In this document: positions 31,830 through 43,045 of the stretch, one piece after another | Layout of the letters: every line of letters begins with the position of its first letter | Numbering within the stretch: position 1 is the first letter of the stretch | Assembly: GCA_963575745.1 (NCBI GenBank) | Contig: CAUYUJ010016894.1 | Location: 55,001 to 119,000, forward strand | Reading direction: 5' to 3' | DNA length: 64,000 nt | Source: Prorocentrum cordatum | Lineage: Eukaryota > Sar > Dinophyceae > Prorocentrales > Prorocentraceae | Made by a program: the position numbers and the translations under genes | The notes under the pieces: generated by a model | Databases searched by the model: none | What the model saw: the letters and a program-made list of their open reading frames with translations, nothing else | What the model was told of the DNA's origin: nothing

Positions 31830-32155
31830 ACCCTCCTCGTTATCCTCCTCGTGATCCTCCTCGTTATCCTCGTCTTCCTCCTCCTCCTCCTCCTCCTCCT
31901 CGTCCTCCTCGTCCACCTCGTCCTCCTCGTCCTCCTCGTCATTTTCGTCGTCCTCCTCCTCCTCCTCCTCGTCCTCGTCTTCGTCCTTTTCATCCTCCTC
32001 CTCCTCCTCCTCCTCCTCCTTCTCGTCCTCGTCCTCGTCCTCGTCCTCTTCCTCCTCCTCCTCCTCCTCCTCCTGGTCTGGTCTTCCTCCCCCTCCTCTT
32101 CCTCCTCCTCCTCCTCCTCCTCCTCCTCCTCCTCCTCCTCCTCTTCCTCCTCCGC
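31830..32155. repeat. (CTC/GTC)n microsatellite
   Basis: CTCCTCGTC triplets. One strand gives an acidic poly-Glu/Asp frame, the other a Leu/Val frame; neither is a gene. Confidence 0.95.
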
Positions 32156-32357
32156 AATTACTCACTTTGAATACTACTCTCCCCCTTCCCATGATGACGG
32201 TTTGAAGGTGTCCGACCCCCCCCCGCGTACTGTTTTTCCCTACCTAGGCTCTGCCTGGAAGGGTTCTTACTCGGTATGCTTAAAAGGCCGGGCAGTGCAA
32301 CTCGCCCCGGGCGGTTCCCCCAGCATCCGCCCCGCGGTTCCCCCAGTTCCCTGGGAG

Positions 32358-32868
32358 CTTTAGCTCCATTCTTAGATTTAGCTTAGCTTTAGCTTAGCTT
32401 AGCTTTAGCTTAGCTTTAGCTTAGCTTTAGCTTAGCTTTAGCTTAGCTTTAGCTTAGCTTTAGCTTTAGCTTAGCTTTAGCTTAGCTTTCGCTTAGCTTT
32501 CGTTTAGCTGCGCCTTAGCTTTATCTTGGATTTAGCTTAGCTTTAGCTTGGATTTAGTTTGGTTTTAGCGTGGCGTTAGCTTAGCTTTAGCTTAGCTTTA
32601 GCTTAGCTTTAGTTTAGCTTTAGCTTAGCTTTAGCTTACTCATAGCTTTAACGTAGTGTTTGCTTAGCTTTAGCTTAGCTTTAGCTTAGCGCTAGCTTCA
32701 CTTTAGCTTAGCTTTAGCTTAGCCTTAGCTTAGCTTCAGCTTAGCTTTAGCTTAGCGCTGGCTTCACTTTAGCTTAGATTTAGCTGAGCTTTCGCCTAGC
32801 TTTAGCTTAGCTTTAGCTTAGCTTCAGCTTAGCGTTAACTTAGCTTTAGCTTAGCTTTACTGTTATTA
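32358..32868. repeat. 11-bp TTTAGCTTAGC tandem array
   Basis: About 45 units of TTTAGCTTAGC and variants (TTCGCTTAGC, TTAGCTTGGA, CGCTAGCTTCAC) over 510 bp. The AGCT palindrome recurs in every unit. Confidence 0.97.
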
Positions 32869-33009
32869 CTAATGTTGCTTTCCTAGGGGCTCCAACTCCT
32901 AGGTAGGGTCGCGCTGGGATAATTTACGCACAGGTTTCCCTGGAGTTAGATTTGTGCCTGCATGTTTTTCAAAATGCTGCTCTCGCTGAGGCGCCCGCCT
33001 CATGTTCGT

Positions 33010-33175
33010 GCCCCGCTCATTCCGAATGGTGCTCCCGCTGCAGCGCTGGCCTCATTTCCGTGTTTCCGCTCGTTCCGAATCGTGCTCCCGCTGCAGCGCT
33101 GGCCTCATTTCCGCGCTTCCGCTCGTTTCGACTCGTGCTCCCACTGCAGCGCTGGCGTCATTTCCCGTGCCATGC
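33010..33175. repeat. ~53-bp tandem repeat x3
   Basis: GCTCCC(G/A)CTGCAGCGCTGG(C) at 33031, 33083 and 33137, each followed by CTCATTTCC and preceded by CGCTC(A/G)TTCCGAATG-like sequence. Confidence 0.9.
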
Positions 33176-33366
33176 CACGGCATGCAATGCAGTGATGAGT
33201 TGATACTGCGCTTTGCGGTGCTTTTCTGCGCCATGCCACGCCGTGCTCTGCAATGCATCGCGTACTCTTTCGGGATCATTGCCCTGCTCGACATCCGACT
33301 GTGCGAGTAGAGAAGGGATCTGGGAGGGAGGGGTAGGATGTCAGATATGACGCGAGCGCACGTAGC

Positions 33367-33540
33367 TTGTCCCCCCCCCCCCCCCCCCCTCCCCCCCTCC
33401 CCCCCCCTCCCCCCGCCCCCCTCCCCTTCCCCCTCGCCACCCCTCTCTTCCTCCTCCTCCTCCTCCTCTTCCTGCTGTTCCTCTTCCTCCTCATCATCAT
33501 CCACCTCCTTTTCCACCTCCTCGCCCTCCTCCGCCTCCTA
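33367..33540. repeat. C-run and CCCCT / CTC microsatellite
   Basis: C-runs with T interruptions to about 33445, then CTC and TTC triplets. Confidence 0.93.
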
Positions 33541-34549
33541 CTTTAGAAACAAATAAAACACATATGAAACACACATAACCAGGGCAAATACCAGTCGCGG
33601 GCAATTTGGCGCGAGCGCACCGCTGCTGTCCAAAAACCCGCACGTGGGAAACGCTCGAACGCGGCGCGAGAGCAGATCGGAAAGCGCGCGCGCCGATTCC
33701 TGGAAAAACGCTGACAAGGCCAAGAGCGGGCGACAGCCAACTGGCAAAAAAGAAGTGGCACAGGAGGGAGGAGACGAAGTCGATGGGAAAAGTGGAGCGC
33801 AACGATTGAGAATGATGGAAGGGAGGAGGAGAAGGAAGAAAAACACATGATGGTGGGGAGGAAAAGGAATATGGGCACGAAGCTTTAGGAGCCCCCGTGC
33901 TCGCAACCCTTGTACGGGCACTTACCCGACCAGCCTCTCAAATCGCATGCGAAGGCCAACTTCTTTTCGCTTGCCAAAATCCCCTCCTCAGCGCGGCGGT
34001 ATTCCACGGGTCGGTGGGGCAGTCCTGCCGTGGAAGACGCGTACCCCTGCGTCCCATCGAATTGGGCTGGCACTGGCCATGGGCAAAATGGGCTCTTCCA
34101 TTTTGAATGAAAACACAGGTTCCCCGAAACCGGGCAGCCAAACGTCCACGTTGCGCAAACAGTGCGAAACTAACACAACAGAGCCTAGCATACCTATTCC
34201 CCCGCCCTGTCAAGTTTGTGTAGCGCGACAGCTTGGAAACTTTGAGCCGTGCGAAGTCGAAGGAATCACGCGGAAACGCAGCATACGTTTTTTGGAAGCG
34301 GATTCCCCCGATAACTGAAGAGACCTTCAGGGCCGCCTGGGGCGCCCGCCTCGCGCCCGAGTCGTTTGGCAGAGCAGCCTGAACAGCACTGCGTTTGGCC
34401 AAGCGGGGTCCGTCCAACCGAATGGGACATCCCCTCCAGCCCCCTTCCCTGGGCCCTCCCTCTTCCTCCTGCGTGTCTCAAAGCCCCATCTTCCCGGTTC
34501 AATTTGGAAATTGCCTCTTCCCTGTTCAATCTGTTCAATCTGTTCAATC

Positions 34550-34552
<3 letters not shown>
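33541..34552. other. Low-repeat interval
   Basis: Ordinary-complexity sequence. Overlapping open frames on both strands (longest about 160 codons, minus strand, 33938-34417) match nothing I know. TGTTCAATC is repeated three times just before 34552. Confidence 0.4.
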
Positions 34553-34607
<55 letters not shown>

Positions 34608-34611
34608 TATA
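34553..34611. repeat. (AT)n microsatellite
   Basis: About 28 AT dinucleotides with one slip. Confidence 0.97.
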
Positions 34612-34734
34612 TATTAAACAACAAAAAACGGTCTGCAACAAAGCTTCAGGCGTTCGCTTTATCGGGGTTGCGGCCCGTTCCTGGATGCGCGCCGTACCTC
34701 CCAAACTTGGTCCGTGGGCGTAGCCCCGCCCGCC

Positions 34735-34870
34735 CTCTCGGCGTAGGTGGTTTAGGGCGGCTCTTCTTCCCCCCCCTTTTTTCCCCCTTTCGGGGAAGGG
34801 TTTATCACTGTTCCCTATTAATAAACACCCCCTCCCCCAGGCGACTGGGGACCAACCAGGGTCCATGACC
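34735..34870. mobile_element. Family 7 fragment
   Basis: GGCGTAGGTGGTTTAGGG, the CTTCCCCCCCCTTTTTTCCC box and CCCCCTCCCCCAGG match the left part of the element at 12094. The rest is absent. Confidence 0.6.
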
Positions 34871-34995
34871 CCCCCCACCATCCCTTGTAAAACACACTAC
34901 AAAACACACTCTGCCTCCAAATTCGGAACATGCGCAGCCAACCCGATGCGCCCCCCCCCCCCCCCCGCCATCCCTGTCAAAAAACATACAGAATA

Positions 34996-35270
34996 CACTT
35001 GGCGGCGGCGGCGGCGGCTGCAGCGGCGGCGGCGGCGGTGCGGCGGCTGCGGCGGCGGGGGGGGGGGCGGCTGCGGGGGCGGGGGCGGCGGCGGCTGCGG
35101 CGGGGAGTGGGGGCGGCGGCGGCGGCGGTGGCGGTGGCGGGCGGCAACGGCGGCGGCGGCGGTTTGGCAGCGGGCGGCGGCGGCGGCGGCGGCGGCGGCG
35201 ATTTGGCAGCGGCGGCGGCGGGCGGCGGCGGCGGGCGGCGGCGGCGGCGGCGGCGGCTGCGGCGGAGGAT
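34996..35270. repeat. (GGC)n microsatellite
   Basis: GGCGGCGGC with CTGC and G-run interruptions. Confidence 0.97.
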
Positions 35271-35389
35271 TGGCCCCAAGTAGCTGCCCATCCAAAGACG
35301 ACTGCTGAATATGCTGAGGCTCGGGCCAGACTCGGGTGCTACGTATGTATTGGGAGGGCGTGTGGGAGTGAGCGAGACGGCTTGCGGGC

Positions 35390-36570
35390 GGGGAAAGGGT
35401 CTTGACCCCTCCCCCCACCCCCTCCCCTGGACTTGGACGGGGGGTGAGGGCGCGGGGTTTCGGAGTTCGGCGAGGAAACCAAAATCATTGGTTGTGCTGC
35501 GGCTTTGGCCCCGTTTGGGCCTCTTGGGGGGGGGGGCGGCGCTAATTAAGGATCCCCCCTTCTTTGATCGATCTCCTCCGAGATGGCCCACGATCGCCCT
35601 CAAGGCGTGCTCCAAGTGGGCCCCGGGAAGTGGCCAGGAGACCCCAAGAGGCCCCCAAGAAGCCCCCAGGATGCCCCCAAGAGGCTCTCGAGACCCCCAA
35701 GCGGCCCCCGAGGGGCACCCAAGACGCTCCAAGAGGCCTCGGCGACAATGCCAAACTCATTGATGTCACCAAGGTTTTGGCCACAGTTTGGCCTCCTGGG
35801 GGGGCACTGCTTCAGATGACTCCAAGAGCGCCTGGGGGAGCCTAAGATGACCTCCAAGATGGCTCAAGATACCCCAAGATGCCTCAATATGGCTCTCCCG
35901 CGATGCTCCAACAGGCCCCAAGACCGCTCCAAGACGGTTCCAAGTGGCCAGAGAGCTCCCCCAGGAGGCCCCGAAGAAGCCAAATGCCTTCCAGCACCTC
36001 AGGACAATCCATGTGTTTGGCTTTCTCGCCGAGGCCACAAGATGGCCCCAAGATGGCCCAAGAGGGAGGCCCCAACAGGCGCCCAAGAGGCCTCCAAGAC
36101 GTGTTTTTTCCCCCTCCCCAGGGCCCCCAGCGGATCCCCGCCACAAGGCCCGACGCCGCCCCCAGGCGGCCCGAACTCACGCCTCCACGGCCTGCAGCAG
36201 CGCGCCCACGTCGTCGTTTTCGTGGTGTTTAGCCGCGTCACGCTGGCAGAACTGGTTCGCGTGGCAACTGCTTCCCCGTCTGTGCATGCTTTTCCGCGGG
36301 AATGCGATCCCTTTTCTTCCTCTTGGCGTCATCCTTCGGCTACCTGCCTTTCTTCTCCACGGGCCCTGGGCAGGCTGCCCCCGAGCCCCGCCCGCCTGGT
36401 CGCCAAGTGGGCCCCGAGGCACCCAAGACGCTCTTAAGGGGCGTCACGGCCGCTGAGGGGCCCCCAACACGCTCCAAGAGGCGTCCACTGGGGGACCCTT
36501 CCTCTGCGTGCTGCCCACTTCCCTGATCGAGGCAACTCTCTGGGCATCGTTCCTGGATGGGCTGGTGGGG
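35390..36570. mobile_element. Family 7 long dispersed element, copy 2
   Basis: Shares with copy 1, in order: CCCCTCCCCTGGACTTGGAC, GGCGAGGAAACCAAAATCAT, TTTGGCCTC, TGATCGATCTCC, the CCAAGAGGCCCCCAAG decamer array, ATGACTCCAAGAGCGCCTGG, then CTGCCCACTTCCCTGATCGA and GGATGGGCTGGTGGGG. It carries about 500 extra bases (about 35900-36470) of decamer-like and other sequence relative to copy 1. Confidence 0.7.
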
Positions 36571-36945
36571 TTACTTTTTGTCGCAACCGCAAACGAAAGC
36601 GCAGGCGGCGAATAACGGAACGGGCGGGCCGCGCGCGAACCTAATTGCCAAACGCGCCGGCAGACAGAGCCTAGGCGGCACCTCAGATGCCTGGGAGCTG
36701 GTGGGGTTACGCGAAACGTCTCGAATTCAATTCGCTGCGAAGGGCAGCGATGTCCGAACCACGACGACGCCCCTACTAGAGAAGACAACCGCGCGCAGTC
36801 GCACGGATGTGACACGCGCCTTGGCTCCCCCCCGTACGGAAGAAGGCAGAGCATGGGACTTGAAACGTCCACGAGAAAGCTCGACTTACGCTGTTACACT
36901 TATGTGTATGTTTTTGTTTTTTCTTTATGTGATCCTCATCCTTCT
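36571..36945. other. Low-repeat interval
   Basis: No gene recognised. ATGTGTATGTTTTTG near 36900 resembles a family 1 outer end but no arm is visible. Confidence 0.35.
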
Positions 36946-37105
36946 TCTTTCTCCTCCGCCTCCTCCGCCTCCTCCTCCTCCTCCTCCTCCTCCTCCTCAC
37001 TGTCTCCTCCTCCTCCTCCTGCTCCTCCCTCGCCTCCTCCTGCTCCTCACTGTCTCCTCCTCCTCCTCCTTCTACTCCTCTTCCTCCTCCTCCTCGATCC
37101 TCGCT
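36946..37105. repeat. (CTC)n microsatellite
   Basis: CTC triplets with GCTCC and ACTGTCTC interruptions. Confidence 0.95.
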
Positions 37106-37387
37106 CCCAACCCCCCTCGCGTCGTAACAAAAAATCATGGCGGGAGGCCTCAAGCCGTGTTTCAGCCTCTGCGGGCCCTCGCCGGGCCCCAGGACTATAC
37201 AAAAAACGACTCGGGATGAGAAGCTGTCCCACGGGATGGGGACTTCGGGGGACATCGGGCATCGTATTCTGGATGTCGGGCATCGTATGTCCGGGTGTAT
37301 CGCCACCACCACCACCACCGTGCCTGGCCAAGGCCATCGTGGGCGCTGGCAAGGTATATACGATATCCTGGCCGAGGCTCGGACGGT

Positions 37388-37430
37388 CTATCTATCTATC
37401 TATCTACATATATATATATATATATGTATA

Positions 37431-37473
<43 letters not shown>

Positions 37474-37690
37474 ATATCCATATATCTATATATATATATA
37501 TATCTATCTATCTATATCTCTATAGATATATCTATATATATATCTATATCTGTATATATATATATGCCTATCTATATACATATATATGTCTATCTATTTA
37601 TCTATCTACATACCTATCTATCTATCGATCTATATATATAAATATCTATATATCTATCTATATATCTATATATATGTCTGTCTATCTATA

Positions 37691-37737
<47 letters not shown>

Positions 37738-37740
37738 ATA
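37388..37740. repeat. (TATC)n / (TA)n array
   Basis: TATC tetranucleotides alternating with TATATA runs for 350 bp. Confidence 0.97.
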
Positions 37741-37971
37741 TGTATCATGCGTCCCAAGGTGGCCCTGTCCAAACACCTTGGTTGCGTATGGACGCCTTCT
37801 GCGGACGCCACGCAGAATCTTCGGCACAATGGCATCCGCGACGGAGGACGGGAGTCGGTTTACACGCAAGGAGTGGCACTGGGCACTAGGCAAGAGTAGC
37901 CTCTCAGACTCTGGCGCGCGCGGCCTCAGGGGCGAGCGGGAGGGGCAAACTCCTGTGCGTATGAAGGGGCC

Positions 37972-38128
37972 CCAGGACACACAAATAAATACACACAAAT
38001 AAACAGATTCCCTATATTTTCCCATATTTTCTGGGTTTCTGTCTTCCCCCCCACTTCCCATATTTTCCCATGTTTTCTGGGGAATCGAGGATTAATTGTG
38101 TCTGTGTTTTTTCCTCTCCTGAGCGTAG
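37972..38128. mobile_element. Family 6 dispersed repeat, copy 3
   Basis: GACACACAAATAAATACACA, two CCCATATTTTCTGGG-type words separated by a C-rich tract, GGATTAATTGTGTCTGTG, TTTTTTCCTCTCCTGAG. Same order as copies 1 and 2. Confidence 0.8.
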
Positions 38129-38680
38129 GCCGCTGCTTTCGCATCACATTCAGCCATCGTAGGAACGATGTGTGAGCACCCGAGGTCACCCCAGTGAGTG
38201 TAGTCGGACCTATGACATAATAACATTCTTCAGTAGCACGAGACCCTCCTCCGGCCAAAACACCACAACCCCCAAGATCGTTCGAGGGTAGCCTCCCCCA
38301 GGATCCACGAGAACATCCAACACACACGAAGAACATGAGGGTACCCTCCCAGAACCGACTTCGATCTTATACCTCGGTCCGACTGTAGGAGTGGACGAAA
38401 AAAGGAGGAAAGGAGGTAGGGTCGGGACTTGCCACAGGAGGCCCTTGCCCAGAGTGGCCACAGCTTTACCAGGGAGGCCAGCGCGGCCTCCAGAGCACCC
38501 CTAACGAGGCACCAGCGGGGGTCCACCATGCATCGAAAAGTTTGGGGGGCACTTTGGGCCAGGACCAATGCAGGCAACCTTGGCAGAGGCCCTCGGATAA
38601 GCGTGCAAGCGGGCCCTGGAGAGACGGGGTCCTGGAATCTTCTAGCCGGCTGCGGGCTGGCGGCGGAGGCGGAGGCCGAG
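38129..38680. other. Low-repeat interval
   Basis: No gene recognised. Confidence 0.4.
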
Positions 38681-38845
38681 ACCGAGGAGGAGGAGACCGA
38701 GGAGGAGGATGATGATGAGGAGGAGGAGGAAGAGGAGGAGGAGTAGGAGCAAGAGGAGGAGGAGGAGGAGGAGGAGGAGGAGGAGGAGGAGGAGGAGGAC
38801 GAGGAGGAGGAGGAGGAGGAGGAGGAGGAGGAGGAGGAAGACGAG
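38681..38845. repeat. (GGA)n microsatellite
   Basis: GGA triplets with GACC and ATG interruptions. Confidence 0.96.
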
Positions 38846-39117
38846 ACCCTGCACCTGCACGGGCCCCGGGACTGTCCGAAACCGGTTTGCAAGGCGGAGA
38901 GCCGGCCCTGCCGGGGAAAAAGCCCCGGGGCCTTGGGCCCGTGTCCCCCCTGAGACCCTCCCCTCTGCATGTTGGAGAGGAGGCCCTCGGAGCTCTCTTT
39001 CGGGCCCTTCCCTGGCCCAGGCTGGGGCTTTCGTCGAACGGGCCGCTTCTTCGACTGGGCTCAGGGCCCAGCAGCGGCCCCGAGGGCGGAGGGCATGGGA
39101 AAAACTACCGTCGTGTT

Positions 39118-39154
39118 CCCTGCGACGACGGCGGCGACGACGGCGACGACGGCG

Positions 39155-39189
<35 letters not shown>

Positions 39190-39661
39190 CGACGACTACC
39201 AATAGCGACGACGACCGACGACGACGGCGACGGACCACAAGGGATGGACGACCGACGACACCGACGACGATGTGGGCGATAACCGACGGCGACGGGCGAC
39301 GGACGACGACGACCGACGATAGACGACGACCGACGGCGGCGGCCGTCGCCGTCGCGCGCCCGTCGTCCGTCGCGTGTCGTTCGTCGGCGGCTGGGCGGCA
39401 GAAGGCGGCGGCGCGGGCGGAAGCGGGCGCGGGCCGCGAAGCCAACGGGCGAGCCCAGGTGCTGGAGCTGGGGCTCCTGGGCGGCTCCAGCGCCGCCCCC
39501 CCCCCCCCGGGCGCTGGCGGCGGGCGCCGACGCCGCCGACGCCGACGCCGCCGGGCGCCGACGCCGCAGGGCGCCGACGACAGGCGCCGACGCGCCGACG
39601 CCGCCGCCGACGACCCACGCCGATGACCGACGCCGATGACCCACGACGGCCGACGCCGACG
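39118..39661. repeat. (CGA/CGG)n and CGACGCC compound repeat abutting the gap
   Basis: GACGACGGC triplets to about 39350, a GC-rich break, then GCCGACGCC and GACGCCGATGACC words up to the N-run. Confidence 0.9.
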
Positions 39662-39761
39662 NNNNNNNNNNNNNNNNNNNNNNNNNNNNNNNNNNNNNNN
39701 NNNNNNNNNNNNNNNNNNNNNNNNNNNNNNNNNNNNNNNNNNNNNNNNNNNNNNNNNNNNN
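39662..39761. other. Assembly gap, 100 N
   Basis: Exactly 100 unknown bases, the usual placeholder for a gap of unknown size. It lies between a CGACGCC repeat and a CTC repeat, so collapsed repeat sequence is likely. Confidence 0.99.
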
Positions 39762-40045
39762 CCTCATCCCCCCCCTCCTCATCCTCCTCCTCCTCCTCGT
39801 CCTCCTCCCCCCGCTCCTGCTCCTGTTCCTCCTCCTCCCCTCCTCGTCCTCCTCATCATCCTCCTCCTCGTCCTCCTCGCCCTCCCCCTCCCCCTTCCCC
39901 TCCCCTTCACCCTCCAACTCCTCCAACTCCCCCTCCTCACCCTCCTTCTCCTTACCCTCCGCTCCAGCTCTCCAACTCCCTTGCCCCGTCCTCCTCCTCC
40001 TCCTCCTCCTCCTCCTCCTCCTCCTCCTCCTCCTCCTTACCCCCT
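39762..40045. repeat. (CTC)n-rich microsatellite
   Basis: CTC, CCCCTC and GTC triplets, purest at 39989-40035. Confidence 0.95.
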
Positions 40046-40319
40046 GTCGTGCGGGTTCGCCCCACCAAGCACGTGCGCATCCCAGCGCGCACCGCAAAAA
40101 TGTTTTATTAAATCGGTCCGCTTGGTTTTCGGACGAACAATTTAGCTGGAGCCTCCTGGACGCAGATGGGAGGAGTTAGGGTGATGCGGGCGGACTCGGG
40201 AGGACTCAAATATTCCAGCGGCGCTCCGTTGTCCTGAAAGAATATGTTAAATTGTTTCCTGTGGAATCCACGAGCGTGCCATTTTGTCATACGAGTTCGT
40301 GCTAACATTCTATATACAA

Positions 40320-40605
40320 TAGTGGTGTTGTGTTGCACACGGTTGCTGTGGTGCACACAGGCGCCGTGGTGTACACAGGCACTGCAATGCACGCAGGCAT
40401 TGCGGTGTACACTGGTGCTGTGTTGCACACGGCTGATGTGGTGTACGCAAGCGTTGTGGTGTGCACAAGAGCTGTTGTGCCCGCAGGCACGGTGGCACAA
40501 ACTGACGCTGTGTTGCACGCGGCTGCTGTGGTGTACATAGGCGGTGTGCTGTACACAGGCGCTGTGGTGCACGCAGGCACTGTGGTGTACACAGGCATGG
40601 AGGTG
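40320..40605. repeat. 18-bp minisatellite, open in several frames
   Basis: Degenerate 18-bp unit (GTGGTGTACACAGGCGCT). Because 18 is divisible by 3, frames on both strands stay open (plus: VVYTGA-like hexapeptides; minus: CVHHSA-like). Nothing outside the repeat supports a gene. Confidence 0.9.
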
Positions 40606-40802
40606 CAAATCGCCACCTACATGCTGGCGCTACCCGTCCTCCGTCATTCCTAAGCATTCCCAGACGCCGCCGGCGCGAAACGTGATGTCATCGACCCCCT
40701 CCACCCCCCCCAGATGATCGCCGTCATCAACCCAGAAGAAAAAACAGGCTTCAGCCCCGTCCGCGCGCACGACGATTATGAGCGACGAGCGACAAGCCAC
40801 GA

Positions 40803-40846
<44 letters not shown>

Positions 40847-40848
40847 TG
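40803..40848. repeat. (ACG)n microsatellite
   Basis: About 14 ACG triplets. Confidence 0.95.
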
Positions 40849-40999
40849 CGGAACAGACTCCTACGCGGATTCCTACGCGGACACCTGCGTGGATCCCAAT
40901 GCGCACGGCGGCAGTGCCTGGAGCGCACTGGGGGGGAAGCGTTACGTCATGGGGGGGGGAGCGGGGGCCATGACGCCCGTCATGCCCCAAGCAATAAAG

Positions 41000-41390
41000 A
41001 AACGGGCTCTATGGATTAAGCACTCGGAGTGACACACGTGCTCTCTCCTTCGGCTGCCAAATGGGACGCAGAAGGGCATAGGCCGATGCACACATAGGTT
41101 GGGCGGTGCCGATCATACGTCATGTGACCACGCAGAGAAGCTGTGCACTCGGCACAGAAGATGACGGCTCTGGTCGAGGGCCAGAAATCCGCTCGCTTTT
41201 CGATGTGAATTGGCACCCCTGAATCCGCCACCGTGACGTTGGCACTGAATGGAGCGTCATAAAGCTATTTCGAGCTCTCTGCAATGACTCCTGTGAATGT
41301 CTTTACAGGGTCCGGAGACCTGTGTTCCGGAAGCTCTAGGGCGTTGTTCCCCCCGCGTGGCTTTGCCAGAGGCTCGGGAGTGTGGTCTGG
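41000..41390. other. Low-repeat interval
   Basis: No gene recognised. Confidence 0.4.
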
Positions 41391-42225
41391 AATCCACACT
41401 CCCAACAAGGCCTAAGATGGTCCCAAGGCCTGTCCTGGAGCAATCTTGGGAGACTCTTCGGCCGTCTTGGAGGCCCCAAGGCTGACCAAAGGAGACGTCG
41501 TTGTGTGACTTTTGCATACTCGCTCTTTCGGTCTGCGGACATTCTAAGACGGCCCACGAGGCCCCTAAGATCGCCCCAAAACTGCCCCCAAGATCCCCGG
41601 GGTCCCCAAGAGGGCCTGACAGACTCCCAAGACGGGCCCACGACATGTCGAGCGCGTTCTCCCTGGATGGCCCCAGAGACCGCCAGCAGGTCCCCCAGAG
41701 GCCCCCAGGAGGCTCTCGAAAGGCACCCCAGATGCCCCAAAGAGGCCTCAAGAGACCTCCGAGCGGCCCTCAAGAGGTCTCCGAGAGGTTTCCCGGAGAC
41801 CCGCTTAAGGCCCCCCCAAAGAGCCCTCGAAAGGCTTCTTGTCTACGATCCAGGGACGGAGGCGGGATGGGCCGAAGGGCACTGCATCCGCCGCCCCAGT
41901 AGCTTGACAGAGGGGTGCCCGCGGCCAATCCAAAAATTCCTGGTGGCTTCCAGCCCAGCCCGCTGGCCACCCGTGAAGGACTGGAAAAGGCACATCCTGC
42001 GGGCACTCCAACCCAAAACAACTTCAATTGGGCCTCCAAGAGGGCTTGGTCACCATCAACTCGGTTCAAAATGGCCCCAATGGTCTCCAAGTAGGCCAAA
42101 GATGCCGTGAAGGGGATCCAGAACTGTCCCAAAAACAATCCAGGATGACCTCAAGACGGCCCAAGAGGCCCACAACATGCCCTCATCAGGTTCCAAATGT
42201 TCCCCCAGGAAGGCCTCGAGGGGCA
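41391..42225. repeat. Degenerate CCCAAGAGGC decamer block
   Basis: CCAAGATGGT, CCCAAAACTGCC, CCCCAAGAGGCC, CAAGACGGCC and similar words at about 10-12-bp spacing, densest at 41550-41830. Confidence 0.75.
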
Positions 42226-42440
42226 ACAATTATTGACTTTCCGAGTGTGATTCAATGACTTTCGAATTCCCTCCTAGTCGGTGTTCAGACCATCCAAGAG
42301 AGGCCCCAAAGATCACCCCACAACGGCCGAAAAGGGCCACAAGACGGCGCAAGAGGCCCACAGCATGCCCCAAGAAGGTTCCAACTGGTCCCCCATGCGA
42401 TGCGATGCGATGCGACCACCGTTGCGGACAGCGTCCGGGC
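42226..42440. repeat. ~550-bp-spaced duplicate, copy 1
   Basis: GTGATTCAATGACTTTCG.ATTCCC, CCCAAAGATCACCCC and CAAGACGGCGCAAGAGG in the same order as at 42770-42910. Ends in a short GCGAT repeat (42397-42416). Confidence 0.8.
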
Positions 42441-42769
42441 CTAGGGCAGACCAGGTGGGTGAGGCCATGGCCTTTAGGATCTGAGGTGTCTGGATTCATG
42501 CAATGCGAGACATGTAAAAAGTTAGGAGGAGAGGGGGAGGAGGAGGAAAAGAAAGTCCTTGGTGTCGGTGTCGGCGCGGGTTGGGCGAGATTACGTCATT
42601 GGTCTGAGTCCCCGGTGCTGGTCGACGTGAGGTCGGTGAAGTGCTCGAGCGCTGTCCATGCTTCGGTGTCTTGGGCTGTTTGCGTCCATGTGATGTCGTT
42701 CGGTTGTCCTTTCGAATGGGCTTGCGTGGGCGTTCGGTGAAGGTCTGGTCTGCGTTGACGTAAGTAAGT
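42441..42769. other. Interval between duplicates
   Basis: GTCGGTGTCGG and TTCGGTGT words; no gene recognised. Confidence 0.35.
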
Positions 42770-43045
42770 GGTGATTTCGTCGTCCCAGCGCTTGATCTGC
42801 CGAATGTGATTCAATGATTTTCGGCTTCCCAAAGATCACCCCGACACGACCGGAAGACCCTCAAGACGGCGCAAGAGGGCCACAAGACGGCCCATCACGT
42901 CCCACGGACAGCCCGCAGCCCCAGCGGCCCAAGAGGGCCCCCAGAAGGCACCAAAGAATTCCAACATGGGCCAAGAGGGCCCCAGGAGGCCCCCAAGAAG
43001 GCCCAAGAGGCCCGAGAAGAGCGCCAAAAGAGCCCCGGAGGGCCT
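42770..43045. repeat. ~550-bp-spaced duplicate, copy 2, plus decamer block
   Basis: GTGATTCAATGATTTTCGGC, CCCAAAGATCACCCCGACAC and CAAGACGGCGCAAGAGGGCC, then a decamer array of CCAAGAGGGCCCCAGGAGG type to 43045. Confidence 0.8.

Noticed and set aside
32358-32868. Telomere repeat
   Set aside because: The unit is TTTAGCTTAGC, not TTTAGGG, and it is internal.
33938-34417. 159-codon minus-strand frame in low-repeat sequence
   Set aside because: No motif recognised and competing frames overlap it; not enough to call a gene without transcript data.
40108-40653. Possible secreted repeat protein (VVYTGA or CVHHSA hexapeptides)
   Set aside because: Explained by an 18-bp minisatellite; no signal peptide or domain, and both strands are equally good.
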